From: Fidelibacterota bacterium
GTDB taxonomy: Bacteria; Pseudomonadota; Alphaproteobacteria; Rhodospirillales; Rhodospirillaceae
NCBI GenBank assembly: GCA_947476275.1
Contig: CANJPQ010000038.1
Span: 1-39,513 of the forward strand
DNA: 39,513 nucleotides
Reading direction: 5' to 3'
Shown here piece after piece: positions 9,788 through 18,250 of the stretch. Made by a program: the position numbers and the translations under genes. Position 1 is the stretch's first letter. Every line of letters starts with the position of its first letter. The notes under the pieces were generated by a model. The model saw only the letters and a list, made by a program, of their open reading frames with translations. It ran no database searches and had not been told where the DNA came from.

Positions 9788-9948
9788 TCAGGCGCACAAG
9801 AACGTCGTGACGGCACCGGGGATGGATTTCAAGAGTTTGTGAGCGTGGGCTTCAGCATTCTCCGGCGTGAGCGATAGATCGCCACGTGAAGACTGTCTTC
9901 CTTAGGACCCAAAACAGCGCAGACATAGACCGGAGCTTCGTTCGACAT
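9788..9948 (-). pseudogene. frameshifted small gene (about 53 residues)
   Basis: From the ATG at 9948 the frame reads MSNEAPVYVCAVLGPKEDSL and then degenerates into Arg-rich sequence ending at 9829. Shifting frame near 9875-9885 gives a protein-like continuation that ends at 9788: DLSLTPENAEAHAHKLLKS followed by IPGAVTTFLCA. Together they make one small alpha/beta protein of about 53 residues, similar in general plan to the 65-residue protein at 32790. The start has no clear ribosome site. It is either a broken gene or a sequencing error. The rest of the gap to trpF (9949-10071) shows nothing. Confidence 0.4.
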
Positions 9949-10071
9949 TTTTCAGGCTCGTATACCGATGGGCCTCATACGCGAAAAATACGGCATCAGC
10001 CCATCAGTCGACCAACGTCGATCGGTAATATACGCGTGTTGGTATCCCGATACTGACGCCGCGCGCGTGAG

Positions 10072-10716
10072 TTACGCCGCGGCCACAGCGGCCAAGAACG
10101 CCCTGATTTTTGACGGGCTCTTGACGCCGGGGCGCGTCTCGACGCCGGACGACACATCGACCATGCGCGCTCCGGAGGCGGCGATGGCTTCAACGACGTT
10201 GTCCCGCGACAGGCCGCCGGCAAGACCCCAGGGCAACCGGCCGGCATACGAGCGCATCAGCGACCATTCGAACGCCACCGCATTGCCGCCGGGTCGGGTG
10301 GCACCGGGGGGCGGCTTGGCGTCGAACAACAAAAAGTCGGCCACCTGATCGAACACGTTGGCGCCCATCACGTCGCGCGCGGTGGCGACACCGATGACCT
10401 TCATCACAGGCAAACCGGTGCGCGCCTTCACCTCGGCCACGCGTTCGGGCGTTTCCTTCCCGTGAAGTTGGATCATGCCCAGGGGCACGTGGGCGAGCGT
10501 TTGCGCGAGGTCAGCGTCTGTGGGGTCGACGAACAGGCCGACGGAGATCACCCCGCGCGGCACCAGGGCCGCCAGCTTGGCGGCTTGCTCCGTGCTGACG
10601 AAGCGCGGGCTGCGGCGGAAGAAGTTAAGACCGATATACGCGGCGCCGTACTCGATTGCCGCGTTCAGTCCTTCCGATTCCGTGAGCCCGCAGATTTTGA
10701 CGGCGACGTCAGTCAT
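10072..10716 (-). CDS. trpF: phosphoribosylanthranilate isomerase
   Basis: A 214-residue TIM-barrel enzyme that catalyses the Amadori rearrangement of phosphoribosylanthranilate in tryptophan synthesis. The catalytic Cys9 (VKICGLT) and Asp132 (LLFDAKPP) are present, as is the C-terminal phosphate-binding loop (VDVSSGVE). It starts ten bases after the pyrF stop and forms a short operon with it. Downstream, where trpB would normally follow, lies the inserted segment, so trpF is now the last gene of its unit. Confidence 0.95.
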   Translation of the reverse strand: MTDVAVKICGLTESEGLNAAIEYGAAYIGLNFFRRSPRFVSTEQAAKLAALVPRGVISVGLFVDPTDADLAQTLAHVPLGMIQLHGKETPERVAEVKARTGLPVMKVIGVATARDVMGANVFDQVADFLLFDAKPPPGATRPGGNAVAFEWSLMRSYAGRLPWGLAGGLSRDNVVEAIAASGARMVDVSSGVETRPGVKSPSKIRAFLAAVAAA

Positions 10717-10725
10717 TGCGGCCGA

Positions 10726-11454
10726 TCACTGCGGACCAAGTTCGGAGGCGATGCGCGCCGCGGCGTCGGCCGGATTTGCAGCCGCCGTGATCGGGCGGCC
10801 AACGACGAGATAGCTGGCACCCGCAGCCATCGCCTCGGCCGGCGTCATGATGCGCTTCTGGTCGTCGGCGGCGGACCACAACGGGCGCACGCCGGGTGTG
10901 ACGAGCAGGAAGTCAGGCCCGAGATCGGTGCGCAGCACTGCGGCTTCCTGTGGGCTGCACACGACGCCATCGAGGCCGGAGGCCTTGGCGAGCGCGGCGA
11001 GGCGGCGCACCTGGTCGAGCACCGGGCCCGGCACACCGGTGTCGCCGAGATCCTTGTGATCCATGCTGGTGAGCACGGTGACTGCAACGATCAGGGGACG
11101 CGAACCAACGACTTCGTAGGACGCATCGGTGGCGGCCTTCACGGCGGTTTCCATCATGGCGCGCCCGCCGCCGGCATGAATCGTCAGCATGAAGGGTTTC
11201 AGCGGCACCACCGACTTCACGGCGCTGGCGACGGTGTTGGGGATGTCGTGGAACTTCAGGTCGAGGAAGATCGGCAGGTCGGAGGCCTTCTGGACCTCCT
11301 GGATCCCGCGCGGCCCGTGGGCGGAGAAGAACTGGAGGCCGAGTTTCACGCCGCCGATGCTGTCAGCAAGCTTGGCGGACAGGCTGGTGGCCACGCCAAT
11401 CTCGGCGGTGTCGAGGGCGCAGAAGACCGGATTGCGGAGGGCGGGGGTGCTCAT
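10726..11454 (-). CDS. pyrF: orotidine-5'-phosphate decarboxylase
   Basis: A 242-residue enzyme that decarboxylates OMP to UMP, the last step of de novo pyrimidine synthesis. The signature DLKFHDIPNT places the catalytic Asp65, Lys67 and Asp70; the C-terminal phosphate-binding segment (VVGRPIT) is also intact. The ATG at 11454 gives the usual short N-terminus; an in-frame upstream start at 11472 would add six residues of no family likeness. It precedes trpF by nine bases, a linkage typical of alphaproteobacteria. Confidence 0.95.
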   Translation of the reverse strand: MSTPALRNPVFCALDTAEIGVATSLSAKLADSIGGVKLGLQFFSAHGPRGIQEVQKASDLPIFLDLKFHDIPNTVASAVKSVVPLKPFMLTIHAGGGRAMMETAVKAATDASYEVVGSRPLIVAVTVLTSMDHKDLGDTGVPGPVLDQVRRLAALAKASGLDGVVCSPQEAAVLRTDLGPDFLLVTPGVRPLWSAADDQKRIMTPAEAMAAGASYLVVGRPITAAANPADAAARIASELGPQ

Positions 11455-11500
11455 AAGCCCGCGTTGTAGCACGGCGGACGGGAGGGGCGGCTAGAGGCGC

Positions 11501-11788
11501 CTATAGCCTTGGCCCGGCCTGGGCCTTGAGCAGGTTCTGCTCCAGGTCCTTGACCTGGCCGCGGAGGCGCTTGCGTTCGCGGCGGCGGGGGGCGGCAGCG
11601 AGCCAGGCGGCGATCAGGCCGGCCAGGAAGCCGACCAGGACCGCCAGCAGCACCACGGCATAGACGCCCATGGTCGCCTGGAAAGGGAACGGCCAGATGG
11701 TGATATCGACCTGGGCCCGGTTCGATACAGCGAACAGGATCACCAGAATCGCAAGGATGAGGCCAAGGAAGGCGTTGAGGGTCCGCAA
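11501..11788 (-). CDS. LapA-family inner-membrane protein
   Basis: A 95-residue protein with two hydrophobic segments (about residues 7-22 and 42-65), an Arg-rich cytosolic loop and a C-terminal amphipathic/coiled stretch. This is the layout of LapA (DUF1049) proteins, which in E. coli work with LapB in controlling lipopolysaccharide assembly. No lapB is next to it here. The start appears to be TTG at 11788, giving MRTLNAFLGL, and lacks a clear ribosome site; it lies 14 bases after ihfB, so translational coupling is likely. The ihfB-lapA-pyrF-trpF order is usual in this class. Confidence 0.8.
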   Translation of the reverse strand: MRTLNAFLGLILAILVILFAVSNRAQVDITIWPFPFQATMGVYAVVLLAVLVGFLAGLIAAWLAAAPRRRERKRLRGQVKDLEQNLLKAQAGPRL

Positions 11789-11802
11789 TGGGATTGCGGG
11801 GA

Positions 11803-12108
11803 TCAGTCGTCGCTGCCGCCGGTATCGACGCCGCCATTCAGCTGGTCGCGCAGCTGCTTGCCGGTCTTGAAGTACGGCACGGCCTTTTCCGACACTTCGA
11901 CCGAGGCGCCGGTGCGCGGATTGCGGCCGACGCGGGAATCACGATGTTTCACGGAAAAGGCGCCGAAACCGCGCAGCTCGACGCGGTCGCCACGGCCCAA
12001 AGCCTTTGAAACCTCGTCGAAAATGTTGGTCACGATGCGTTCGACATCGCGCTGGTAGAGATGCGGATTGCGCTCGGCAATGCGGGCAATCAACTCGGAC
12101 TTCGTCAT
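11803..12108 (-). CDS. ihfB: integration host factor subunit beta
   Basis: A 101-residue DNA-bending protein of the HU/IHF family; it pairs with IhfA. The start [17 protein letters not shown] and the arm region ([18 protein letters not shown]) are typical of IhfB. A short Gly/Asp tail ends the protein. It follows rpsA on the same strand, but a strong terminator lies between them, so it probably has its own promoter. A TTGACT box at 12195-12200 is a possible -35, but the matching -10 is poor. A run of nine C residues lies at 12183-12191 in its leader. Confidence 0.95.
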   Translation of the reverse strand: MTKSELIARIAERNPHLYQRDVERIVTNIFDEVSKALGRGDRVELRGFGAFSVKHRDSRVGRNPRTGASVEVSEKAVPYFKTGKQLRDQLNGGVDTGGSDD

Positions 12109-12270
12109 TCCAGACTCCCCAGCGGCTCGCGCGGGCGATGCCCCAAAGGCGGCCTAATCCCCAGCGACCGAGGATGCAAGCGCCCCCCCCCGAGAGTCAA
12201 GGGTAACTCACTGGAATGTAGAGCCTTTTTGAAACCATCCCCAGGAGCGGTAGAGAATCGCGGGAATCCC

Positions 12271-12305
12271 AAGAAAAACGCCCGTCGGGAGGACCCGACG
12301 GGCGT
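12271..12305 (-). terminator. intrinsic terminator after rpsA
   Basis: A 12-bp perfect stem (12278-12289 with 12294-12305, loop of four) is followed on the minus strand by a U-rich run (complement of AAGAAAAA, 12271-12278). It lies about 40 bases after the rpsA stop. This is the clearest Rho-independent terminator in the window. Confidence 0.9.
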
Positions 12306-12346
12306 CTGTAGCCTAGCTTGCGGCCGGGAACGGCCCCTTACGGGTG

Positions 12347-14074
12347 CTATTCCTCGTCCTTCTTGGTCTTTTTCTTGTCGTCGGACTTGGCCTTCATGGC
12401 GGCGCCGAGGATGTCGCCCAGGGACGCGCCGGAATCGGCGGAACCGAACTCGGCCATGGCGGCCTTCTCTTCCTCAACTTCGCGCGCCTTGATGGACAAG
12501 GTGAGCTTGTGGTTCTTCGGGTCGATGGTGAGGATGCGGGCATCCACCTTCTCGCCGACGGCGAAGCGGTCGGGACGCTGCTCGGAGCGTTCCTTGGCCA
12601 GCTCGTTGCGCTTGATGAAGCCCTGCAAGCTGCCGTTGACGGTCACCTCGATGCCGTTCTCCACCACCTGCTTCACGACGCAGGTGACAACCTGGCCCTT
12701 CTTCAGATCGATGGCGGCGGCGGCGTTCGGGTCTTCCTGCAGCTGCTTGATGCCGAGCGAGATGCGCTCCTTCTCGACGTCAACGTCCAGCACCTTGGCC
12801 TTCACGATCTGGCCCTTGGTGAAGTTCTTCAGCGCGGCTTCGCCTTCCTGGTCGTAGGCGATGTCGGAGAGGTGAACCATGCCGTCGATTTCGCCGTCGA
12901 CGCCCACGAACAGACCGAACTCGGTGATGTTCTTGATTTCGCCTTCGACGATCGAGCCGACCGTGTGCTTCTCGCGGAACGCGGTCCACGGGTTGTCCAT
13001 GCACTGCTTGAGGCCGAGCGAGATGCGGCGCTTCTCGGGATCCACGTCGAGCACCATCACTTCCACTTCCTGCGAGGTGGAGACGATCTTGCCCGGATGG
13101 ATGTTCTTCTTGGTCCAGCTCATCTCGGAGACGTGGACGAGACCTTCAACGCCCGGCTCCAGCTCAACAAACGCGCCGTAGTCGGTGATGTTGGTGACGC
13201 GACCGGTGTACTTCGCACCGTTCGGGTACTTGGCGGCGACGCCTTCCCACGGATCGGCTTCGAGCTGCTTCATGCCGAGCGAGATGCGCTGCGTTTCCGG
13301 GTTGAAGCGGATCACCTGCACCTTCACCTGCTGTCCGACGGACAGTGCTTCGGTCGGGTGATTGACGCGCTTCCACGAGATGTCGGTGACGTGCAGGAGG
13401 CCGTCGACGCCGCCGAGATCGACGAACGCGCCGTAGTCGGTGATGTTCTTCACGACACCATCGAGCACTTGGCCTTCCTTCAGGTCTTCCATCAGCTTGG
13501 AACGCTCGTGCGCGCGGGTTTCTTCGAGCACGGCGCGGCGCGACACGACGATGTTGCCGCGGGCGCGATCCATTTTCAGGATCTGGAACTGCTGCGGGCT
13601 ACCCATCAGCGGGGTGATGTCGCGTACCGGACGGATGTCGACCTGGGAACCGGGCAGGAACGCCACGGCGCCGTTGAGATCGACGGTGAACCCGCCCTTG
13701 ACGCGGCCGAAGATGATGCCTTCGACGCGGCTGTTCTTGGTGGCCATTTCCTCGAGCACGTTCCACGCCTCTTCGCGGCGCGCCTTGTCGCGGCTCAGGA
13801 TGATGAGACCATCGCGGTCTTCGTAGCGTTCGACGTAAACGTCGACGCGATCGCCCGACTTGAGGTCGACATCGCGGCCGCCACGGCCGAATTCCTTGAG
13901 AGCAATACGGCCTTCAGACTTGAGGCCGACGTCGACGAGGACGAAATCGTCGTCAACGCGGATAACGGAACCCCGGATCACGGAGCCTTCGATGTTTTCG
14001 TTCTTCTTGAACGATTCATCGAGCATCGCGGCGAAGTCTTCCTTCAGCGCGGTCGCGGTTTGAGTTGAAGCCAT
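12347..14074 (-). CDS. rpsA: 30S ribosomal protein S1
   Basis: A 575-residue ribosomal protein built from six S1 (OB-fold) RNA-binding domains. The later repeats are the clearest: each has a KNITDYGAFV- or ITEFGLFV-type strand followed by G..GLVHVSEMSW or similar, around residues 200-450. The first two domains are more diverged and bind the ribosome. S1 helps the small subunit load mRNA. The tail is Lys/Asp rich (KSDDKKKTKKDEE). The start ATG has an AAGGA site ten bases upstream. It lies 105 bases downstream of cmk, the classic cmk-rpsA pair. Confidence 0.97.
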   Translation of the reverse strand: MASTQTATALKEDFAAMLDESFKKNENIEGSVIRGSVIRVDDDFVLVDVGLKSEGRIALKEFGRGGRDVDLKSGDRVDVYVERYEDRDGLIILSRDKARREEAWNVLEEMATKNSRVEGIIFGRVKGGFTVDLNGAVAFLPGSQVDIRPVRDITPLMGSPQQFQILKMDRARGNIVVSRRAVLEETRAHERSKLMEDLKEGQVLDGVVKNITDYGAFVDLGGVDGLLHVTDISWKRVNHPTEALSVGQQVKVQVIRFNPETQRISLGMKQLEADPWEGVAAKYPNGAKYTGRVTNITDYGAFVELEPGVEGLVHVSEMSWTKKNIHPGKIVSTSQEVEVMVLDVDPEKRRISLGLKQCMDNPWTAFREKHTVGSIVEGEIKNITEFGLFVGVDGEIDGMVHLSDIAYDQEGEAALKNFTKGQIVKAKVLDVDVEKERISLGIKQLQEDPNAAAAIDLKKGQVVTCVVKQVVENGIEVTVNGSLQGFIKRNELAKERSEQRPDRFAVGEKVDARILTIDPKNHKLTLSIKAREVEEEKAAMAEFGSADSGASLGDILGAAMKAKSDDKKKTKKDEE

Positions 14075-14179
14075 TCAGTTCATTTCCTTTCGGTCGTCAT
14101 CTATGCAGGCCAGCCGGTTGTATCCGGCGGTCAATGGATCGGGCACGGACGATTCCGGTTTGCCGATCTGGTACGTGAG

Positions 14180-14815
14180 CTATTTCAATCTGCTCTCGAT
14201 GAAGGCCTTGGCGGCTGCCAGGGCGCCCGCGGCGTCGAGCGCCGTGGTATCGAGGACAAACGCGTCGTCGGCCGGCTTGAGGGGCGACGCGGCGCGGTTT
14301 GAATCGGCCGCGTCACGGGCCGCCATATCGGCGAAAACGCGCGCTTCTATAACGGTTTCGCCCTTCGCCCGCAACTCCAGCACCCGGCGTTTGGAGCGTT
14401 CTTCCAGGCTGGCGGTGACGAAGATTTTGACCTGCGCGTCCGGGCAGACAACCGTGCCGATATCGCGCCCGTCCAGGACGGCGCCCTTCTTGCCCCCCGG
14501 GGGGGTGCGGGCAAAGGTCCGCTGGAGGTCCAGGAGGGCGGCGCGGACCGCCGGAATGGCGGAAACCTTTGAGGCGGCAAGGCCGGCCGCCTCAGTGCGG
14601 ATGGCGACAGGGTCGATGGCCAGGGGGTCCAGCCCGCGGGCGGCGGCTTCCGCTGCCGTCGGGTCCGCCGGGTCCTTGCCCGCTTGGAGGACAGCAACCC
14701 CGGTCGCCCGGTAGAGGGAGCCGGTGTCCAGGTAGGCCAGGTCCATATCCTTGGCGATCGATCGGGCAAGCGTGCCTTTGCCAGCGGCGGCGGGTCCGTC
14801 GAGGGCGATGATCAT
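14180..14815 (-). CDS. cmk: cytidylate kinase
   Basis: A 211-residue kinase that phosphorylates CMP and dCMP with ATP. The P-loop GPAAAGKGT is at residues 7-15, followed by the nucleotide-binding DTGSLYRA segment; the variable NMP-binding region (GRDIGTVV) is present. The start is ten bases after the aroA stop, so it is in the aroA-cmk-rpsA series typical of alphaproteobacteria. Nothing unusual is seen. Confidence 0.95.
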   Translation of the reverse strand: MIIALDGPAAAGKGTLARSIAKDMDLAYLDTGSLYRATGVAVLQAGKDPADPTAAEAAARGLDPLAIDPVAIRTEAAGLAASKVSAIPAVRAALLDLQRTFARTPPGGKKGAVLDGRDIGTVVCPDAQVKIFVTASLEERSKRRVLELRAKGETVIEARVFADMAARDAADSNRAASPLKPADDAFVLDTTALDAAGALAAAKAFIESRLK

Positions 14816-14825
14816 GCGGCCACGC

Positions 14826-16211
14826 TCACGCGACCGCCGGCATCTCGGACGCCGCCACGTCGGCGATCTTGGCGCCGAGTCCGTTCATGAGCGACACGAA
14901 GCCCGGGAAGCTGGTGGCGATGGCGGAGGCGTCATCAATGGCGATGGGCTTCTCGCTGGCCATGCCGAGGACGAGGAAGCTCATGCCGATGCGATGATCG
15001 AGATGAACCGCGATGGTGGCGTGACCTTTCGGGGCCGCACCGCCGCGGACAATGAGTGTGTCGCCTTCCGCGCGCGCGTTCACGCCGCAGGCGGAGAGAC
15101 CATTCGCCATGAGCGCGAGGCGATCGCTTTCCTTCACGCGCAGTTCGGCGAGGCCTTCCATGCGCGTCTCGCCGTCCGCGAACGCAGCGGCGACGGACAG
15201 GATCGGATATTCGTCGATCATGGAGGGCGCGCGCTGCGCCGGCACCAGCACGCCTTTGAGCTTGCTCGCGGTGACTTGCAAATCCGCCACCGGCTCGCCG
15301 GCTTCTTCGCGCTGATTGGCGTAGACGATGTCCGCGCCCATCTCGCGCAAGGTATCGAAAAGGCCTGTGCGGAGCGGGTTTAAGCCGACATTGCGGATGG
15401 TGACTTTCGAGCCCGGCACGATCAACGCGGCCACGACAACGAACGCCGCGGAGGACGGATCCGCCGGGACGACGATCTTGCGACCGGTGAGTTCGGGCTG
15501 GCCGACGATGCGCACCTTGTTGGCGCCATTGGCGAGACGCGTGCTTTCAACGTCGACGCCGAAGTGGCGGTACATGCGCTCCGTATGATCGCGCGTTGCG
15601 GCCGGTTCAGTGACGGTGGTGGCGCCCGGCGCGTGCAAGCCCGCAAGCAGCACCGCGGACTTCACCTGGGCGGAGGCGACGGGACTGGCGTAATCCAGCG
15701 GCATCGCGATCGGCGCGCCGGTGATGGCCATCGGCAGGCGCCCGCCGGCGCGGGAGGCAAAGCGCGCGCCGATCTTGCTGAGCGGCGTGATGACGCGTTC
15801 CATCGGACGGCGGCGCAGAGACGCATCGCCCGTCATGATGGAGGTGAAGGGATAGGCCGCGAGCAGGCCGGCGATCAGCCGCGCGCCGGTGCCGGAGTTG
15901 CCCATATCGAGCACGTCCGCCGGTTCGGTGAGCCCGCCGATGCCCCGGCCCCAGACCCGGTACAACTCGCCGTCCGGTTTGATCTCCGCGCCCAGGGCCT
16001 GCATGCAGGCGCCGGTGCGCAGCACGTCCTCACCTAACAGGAGGCCGGACACGGTGGTCTCCCCGACCGCCAGAGCCCCCATAATAAGCGCCCGGTGGGA
16101 AATCGACTTGTCCCCCGGCACCGTCAGCGCACCGGACAGGGCCTTGGCCCCGGCGGAGGCGGTGACCACAGGGTTTGCAACGGCGCTGAGGGCGGGTTTG
16201 GGTGCTGACAT
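14826..16211 (-). CDS. aroA: 3-phosphoshikimate 1-carboxyvinyltransferase (EPSP synthase)
   Basis: A 461-residue enzyme that joins shikimate-3-phosphate and PEP in the shikimate pathway. GDKSISHR is at residues 33-40, SAQVK at 180-184, RDHTE at 207-211 and DEYP at 333-336. RDHTE and SAQVK are the hallmarks of class II EPSP synthases such as that of Agrobacterium CP4. The loop after LDMGN reads SGTG, with Gly107 where the CP4 enzyme has Ala100, and the fourth class II motif is NPLR (278-281) rather than N-P-T-R. The N-terminal 20 residues are Ala-rich and variable. It is divergent from the small zinc-ribbon gene. Confidence 0.95.
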   Translation of the reverse strand: MSAPKPALSAVANPVVTASAGAKALSGALTVPGDKSISHRALIMGALAVGETTVSGLLLGEDVLRTGACMQALGAEIKPDGELYRVWGRGIGGLTEPADVLDMGNSGTGARLIAGLLAAYPFTSIMTGDASLRRRPMERVITPLSKIGARFASRAGGRLPMAITGAPIAMPLDYASPVASAQVKSAVLLAGLHAPGATTVTEPAATRDHTERMYRHFGVDVESTRLANGANKVRIVGQPELTGRKIVVPADPSSAAFVVVAALIVPGSKVTIRNVGLNPLRTGLFDTLREMGADIVYANQREEAGEPVADLQVTASKLKGVLVPAQRAPSMIDEYPILSVAAAFADGETRMEGLAELRVKESDRLALMANGLSACGVNARAEGDTLIVRGGAAPKGHATIAVHLDHRIGMSFLVLGMASEKPIAIDDASAIATSFPGFVSLMNGLGAKIADVAASEMPAVA

Positions 16212-16289
16212 TGTGGGGCTGATAGCACGGGGGCACGGGCCTGGGAAATCCCAGTGAATGCCAGGGCTTGGCGGCGGGCGTTTTTACTT

Positions 16290-16318
16290 TTGACAGGGTG
16301 GGCCGGAAGATGGCAAAT
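16290..16318 (+). promoter_or_regulatory. possible promoter of the zinc-ribbon gene
   Basis: A perfect TTGACA (16290-16295) is followed after 17 bases by GCAAAT (16313-16318), a weak -10. It lies in the 230-base gap between the divergent aroA and zinc-ribbon genes and points toward the latter. Confidence 0.4.
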
Positions 16319-16441
16319 GCCCCTCCTTCCCACCAGCCTGGCGGCTACCCCCCTTTGGGTGGCCCGGTCGGGATGCCCAGAAATGCCAGGCCCGGACGCG
16401 AAAACCGTTCCGCGCGGGCCCTACGAGAGACGGAGGACGCC

Positions 16442-16771
16442 TTGGGAAAAGTCGACTTGGGCATGAAGCTCACCTGCGAAAGCTGCGGGGCGCGCTTCTA
16501 CGACCTGAACAAGCAGCCGTCCTCGTGCCCGAAGTGCGGCGCGACCAACGCCCGCCCGGCGATCTTCAAGAGCCGTCGCTCCGCCGCGGCCGAAGAACGT
16601 GAAGACAAGCGCCTCGCCGCTGCGGCCGCAGCCAAGGCCAAGGCGCCGGAAGACGAAGTTGAAGTCGAAGCCGCCGCGGACGACGAGGACGAGGACGATG
16701 AGGTGATCGAAGACACCTCGGATCTGGGCGAAGACGACGACGTGGAAGTGCCCGTCCAGAAAGACGAATAG
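16442..16771 (+). CDS. TIGR02300-family zinc-ribbon protein with acidic tail
   Basis: A 109-residue protein of an alphaproteobacterial family of unknown function that usually sits beside aroA. The N-terminus carries a zinc ribbon with two CxxC pairs (CESC and CPKC, 12 residues between them) around the family hallmark FYDLNK. The last 45 residues are almost entirely Asp, Glu and Val and are probably disordered. A TTG start at 16442 is chosen because a GGAGG site (16432-16436) lies five bases upstream and because it restores the family's usual opening (MGKVDLG before KLTC). The next ATG (16463) has no such site. Confidence 0.85.
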   Translation: MGKVDLGMKLTCESCGARFYDLNKQPSSCPKCGATNARPAIFKSRRSAAAEEREDKRLAAAAAAKAKAPEDEVEVEAAADDEDEDDEVIEDTSDLGEDDDVEVPVQKDE

Positions 16772-16815
16772 CTTTTTCGAGAAACTAAACGGGCGGGATC
16801 AAAACCGCTTGATGG

Positions 16816-16845
16816 GGTGCGGGGAAAACTTTACGTTCCCGCACC
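16816..16845 (+). terminator. possible terminator hairpin
   Basis: GGTGCGGG (16816-16823) pairs with CCCGCACC (16838-16845), extendable by two or three weaker pairs, 45 bases after the zinc-ribbon stop and before the tRNA. No T-run follows, so it may instead be a processing or stabilising hairpin. Confidence 0.4.
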
Positions 16846-16910
16846 TTCCGCGACCGGCGCCGGACCCAACATTCGGCGAACACACCGGCCGCACACCGTC
16901 CGATGGGAAC

Positions 16911-16986
<76 letters not shown>

Positions 16987-17057
16987 TCGACACTCTTCAC
17001 AGAACCCTTGAGTCTGCTTTCTCTCGCGCACCGCTTCGCGGCGCGTGCTGAGTCCGG

Positions 17058-17520
17058 CTACGTGTGCGGAAGCGCGGCGGAAGCAGACGGGTCTTGCTCA
17101 TGCGTAGCGTCGCAACGAGACCTTCTGGCGAGCGGGTCACTGGATTCTTCCGCCTGCTTGCGCTGGGTCACATCGAGGAAGATGCCGACCATGGTCCGAC
17201 CGGCAATCTCGGCATCGGCTCCCTGGCCGCGCGCCGAAATCCACCGGATATCGCGGCCGTCCAGAGTGCGAAAATCGATCTCGTAGGAACCATCACGGCG
17301 CGCGTCGCGGCGAAGGCCGAACTCACTCTTTCGAGATCTGCGGGGTGGATATTCTGCGACAAAATCTCAACCGACAGGTCGTGGATATCCTTCGGGACAT
17401 CCCACAGCTCATAAGCCCCCTCGTCCATGGCGATGACATCGGTGTCGATATTCCAAGCCCCTAGAGCGACCCCGCCGCGCGCGTGGTGGCGCGAAGGTGC
17501 TTCTCACGCCAGATCGGCAT
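17058..17520 (-). pseudogene. PAS-domain (sensor) gene remnant with two frameshifts
   Basis: Three reading frames on the minus strand join into one PAS domain. The first (17520-17464) reads MPIWREKHLRATTRAAGSL. The second (from 17461) continues GAWNIDTDVIAMDEGAYELW and reaches the NIHPADLERV motif. After a shift near 17295-17310 the third frame reads DGSYEIDFRTLDGRDIRWIS and ends in the PAS C-terminal motif FLDVTQRKQAEE, stopping at 17058. This is a PAS_3-type fold normally found at the front of histidine kinases or cyclic-di-GMP enzymes. No kinase domain follows, so it is a decayed fragment. The stretch from 17521 to 17776 shows nothing recognisable. Confidence 0.7.
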
Positions 17521-17776
17521 AGCGACATCGTGTTGAGACCGCGTGTTTTCTTGCACCGCGGTATCGCCACGCTTGGCGTTTTCGCCGCGTGAGGAAGATA
17601 CCCCGAGAAGCCTTCGCATCGTGCGCCTTGCTCCCTTTCCGCCGTGATGTCGACTATCCGGAGCTATTCGCGCGTCTATGGCTGGCGTTCTGAGCTGCGG
17701 GTCGCGGCCATTGCGCCAGAGGTGAGCGACGGCACGCGCGGCAGCAACCGCGCGATTTGGCAAGCGAAGGACTGAG

Positions 17777-18250
17777 CTATCGGTCGCGCAAAGGAACGAC
17801 GGCGTTGTCGCTGCGATCGAGCGGAAATTTCCCCCCATAAGGCGTCGCCGGCAACCATGCGGCGATCGCGAGCGGGGCTTCGAACGCGGCGATATCGGCA
17901 CGGGTGGCGATGGAGATTTCCTCCAGCGCCGCGTGCAGTTCACAGCCGGCGATGACGATCTGCTCATAGAGGCGCGCGCGCACCTCGCGCTTGCGCGGCA
18001 GAACGAACTGGCTGAACACGACGACGCCGCGCAAAGACCCGAGGTCGCCGAGCAGGCCGTTGAGCATCATGTCCGCGCCGGGCACGGAGCCTTCCGTGAC
18101 GCTGAGATAGAAGTTGAGGCCTTTGCGGCGGCAGTAATCGCGCACGACAAGGTTCTGCACCTTGTGCGGATAGGCGAGCCCGTTCACCGGCTGGCTGGTG
18201 ATGTAGCCGCGATAGCCGCGGGTGTCGTTTGCGAGCGTTGCGTCAGCCAT
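17777..18250 (-). CDS. LIC12192-family sporadic carbohydrate cluster protein
   Basis: A 157-residue soluble protein of unknown biochemical function. It shows the family pattern: GYRGYITSQPVNG, then HKVQNLVVRDYCRRKGL and YLSVTEGSVPGADMML. The family is known for scattered occurrence in polysaccharide-type gene clusters, where it accompanies a 2OG-Fe(II) oxygenase, exactly as here. There is no signal peptide or membrane segment. Its ATG overlaps the end of the oxygenase gene by eight bases, so the two are translationally coupled. It is the last gene of the 14-gene leftward cluster. The name reflects context, not a known reaction. Confidence 0.75.
   Translation of the reverse strand: MADATLANDTRGYRGYITSQPVNGLAYPHKVQNLVVRDYCRRKGLNFYLSVTEGSVPGADMMLNGLLGDLGSLRGVVVFSQFVLPRKREVRARLYEQIVIAGCELHAALEEISIATRADIAAFEAPLAIAAWLPATPYGGKFPLDRSDNAVVPLRDR

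Noticed and set aside
12183-12191. C9 run in the ihfB leader as a phase-variation switch
   Set aside because: It is outside the coding sequence and in an essential-type gene's leader; no evidence for slippage-based control.
14063-14090. A two-codon ATG-AAC-TGA mini-ORF just before the rpsA start
   Set aside because: Its ATG is too close to the AAGGA site to be read efficiently; the same site is well placed for rpsA itself.
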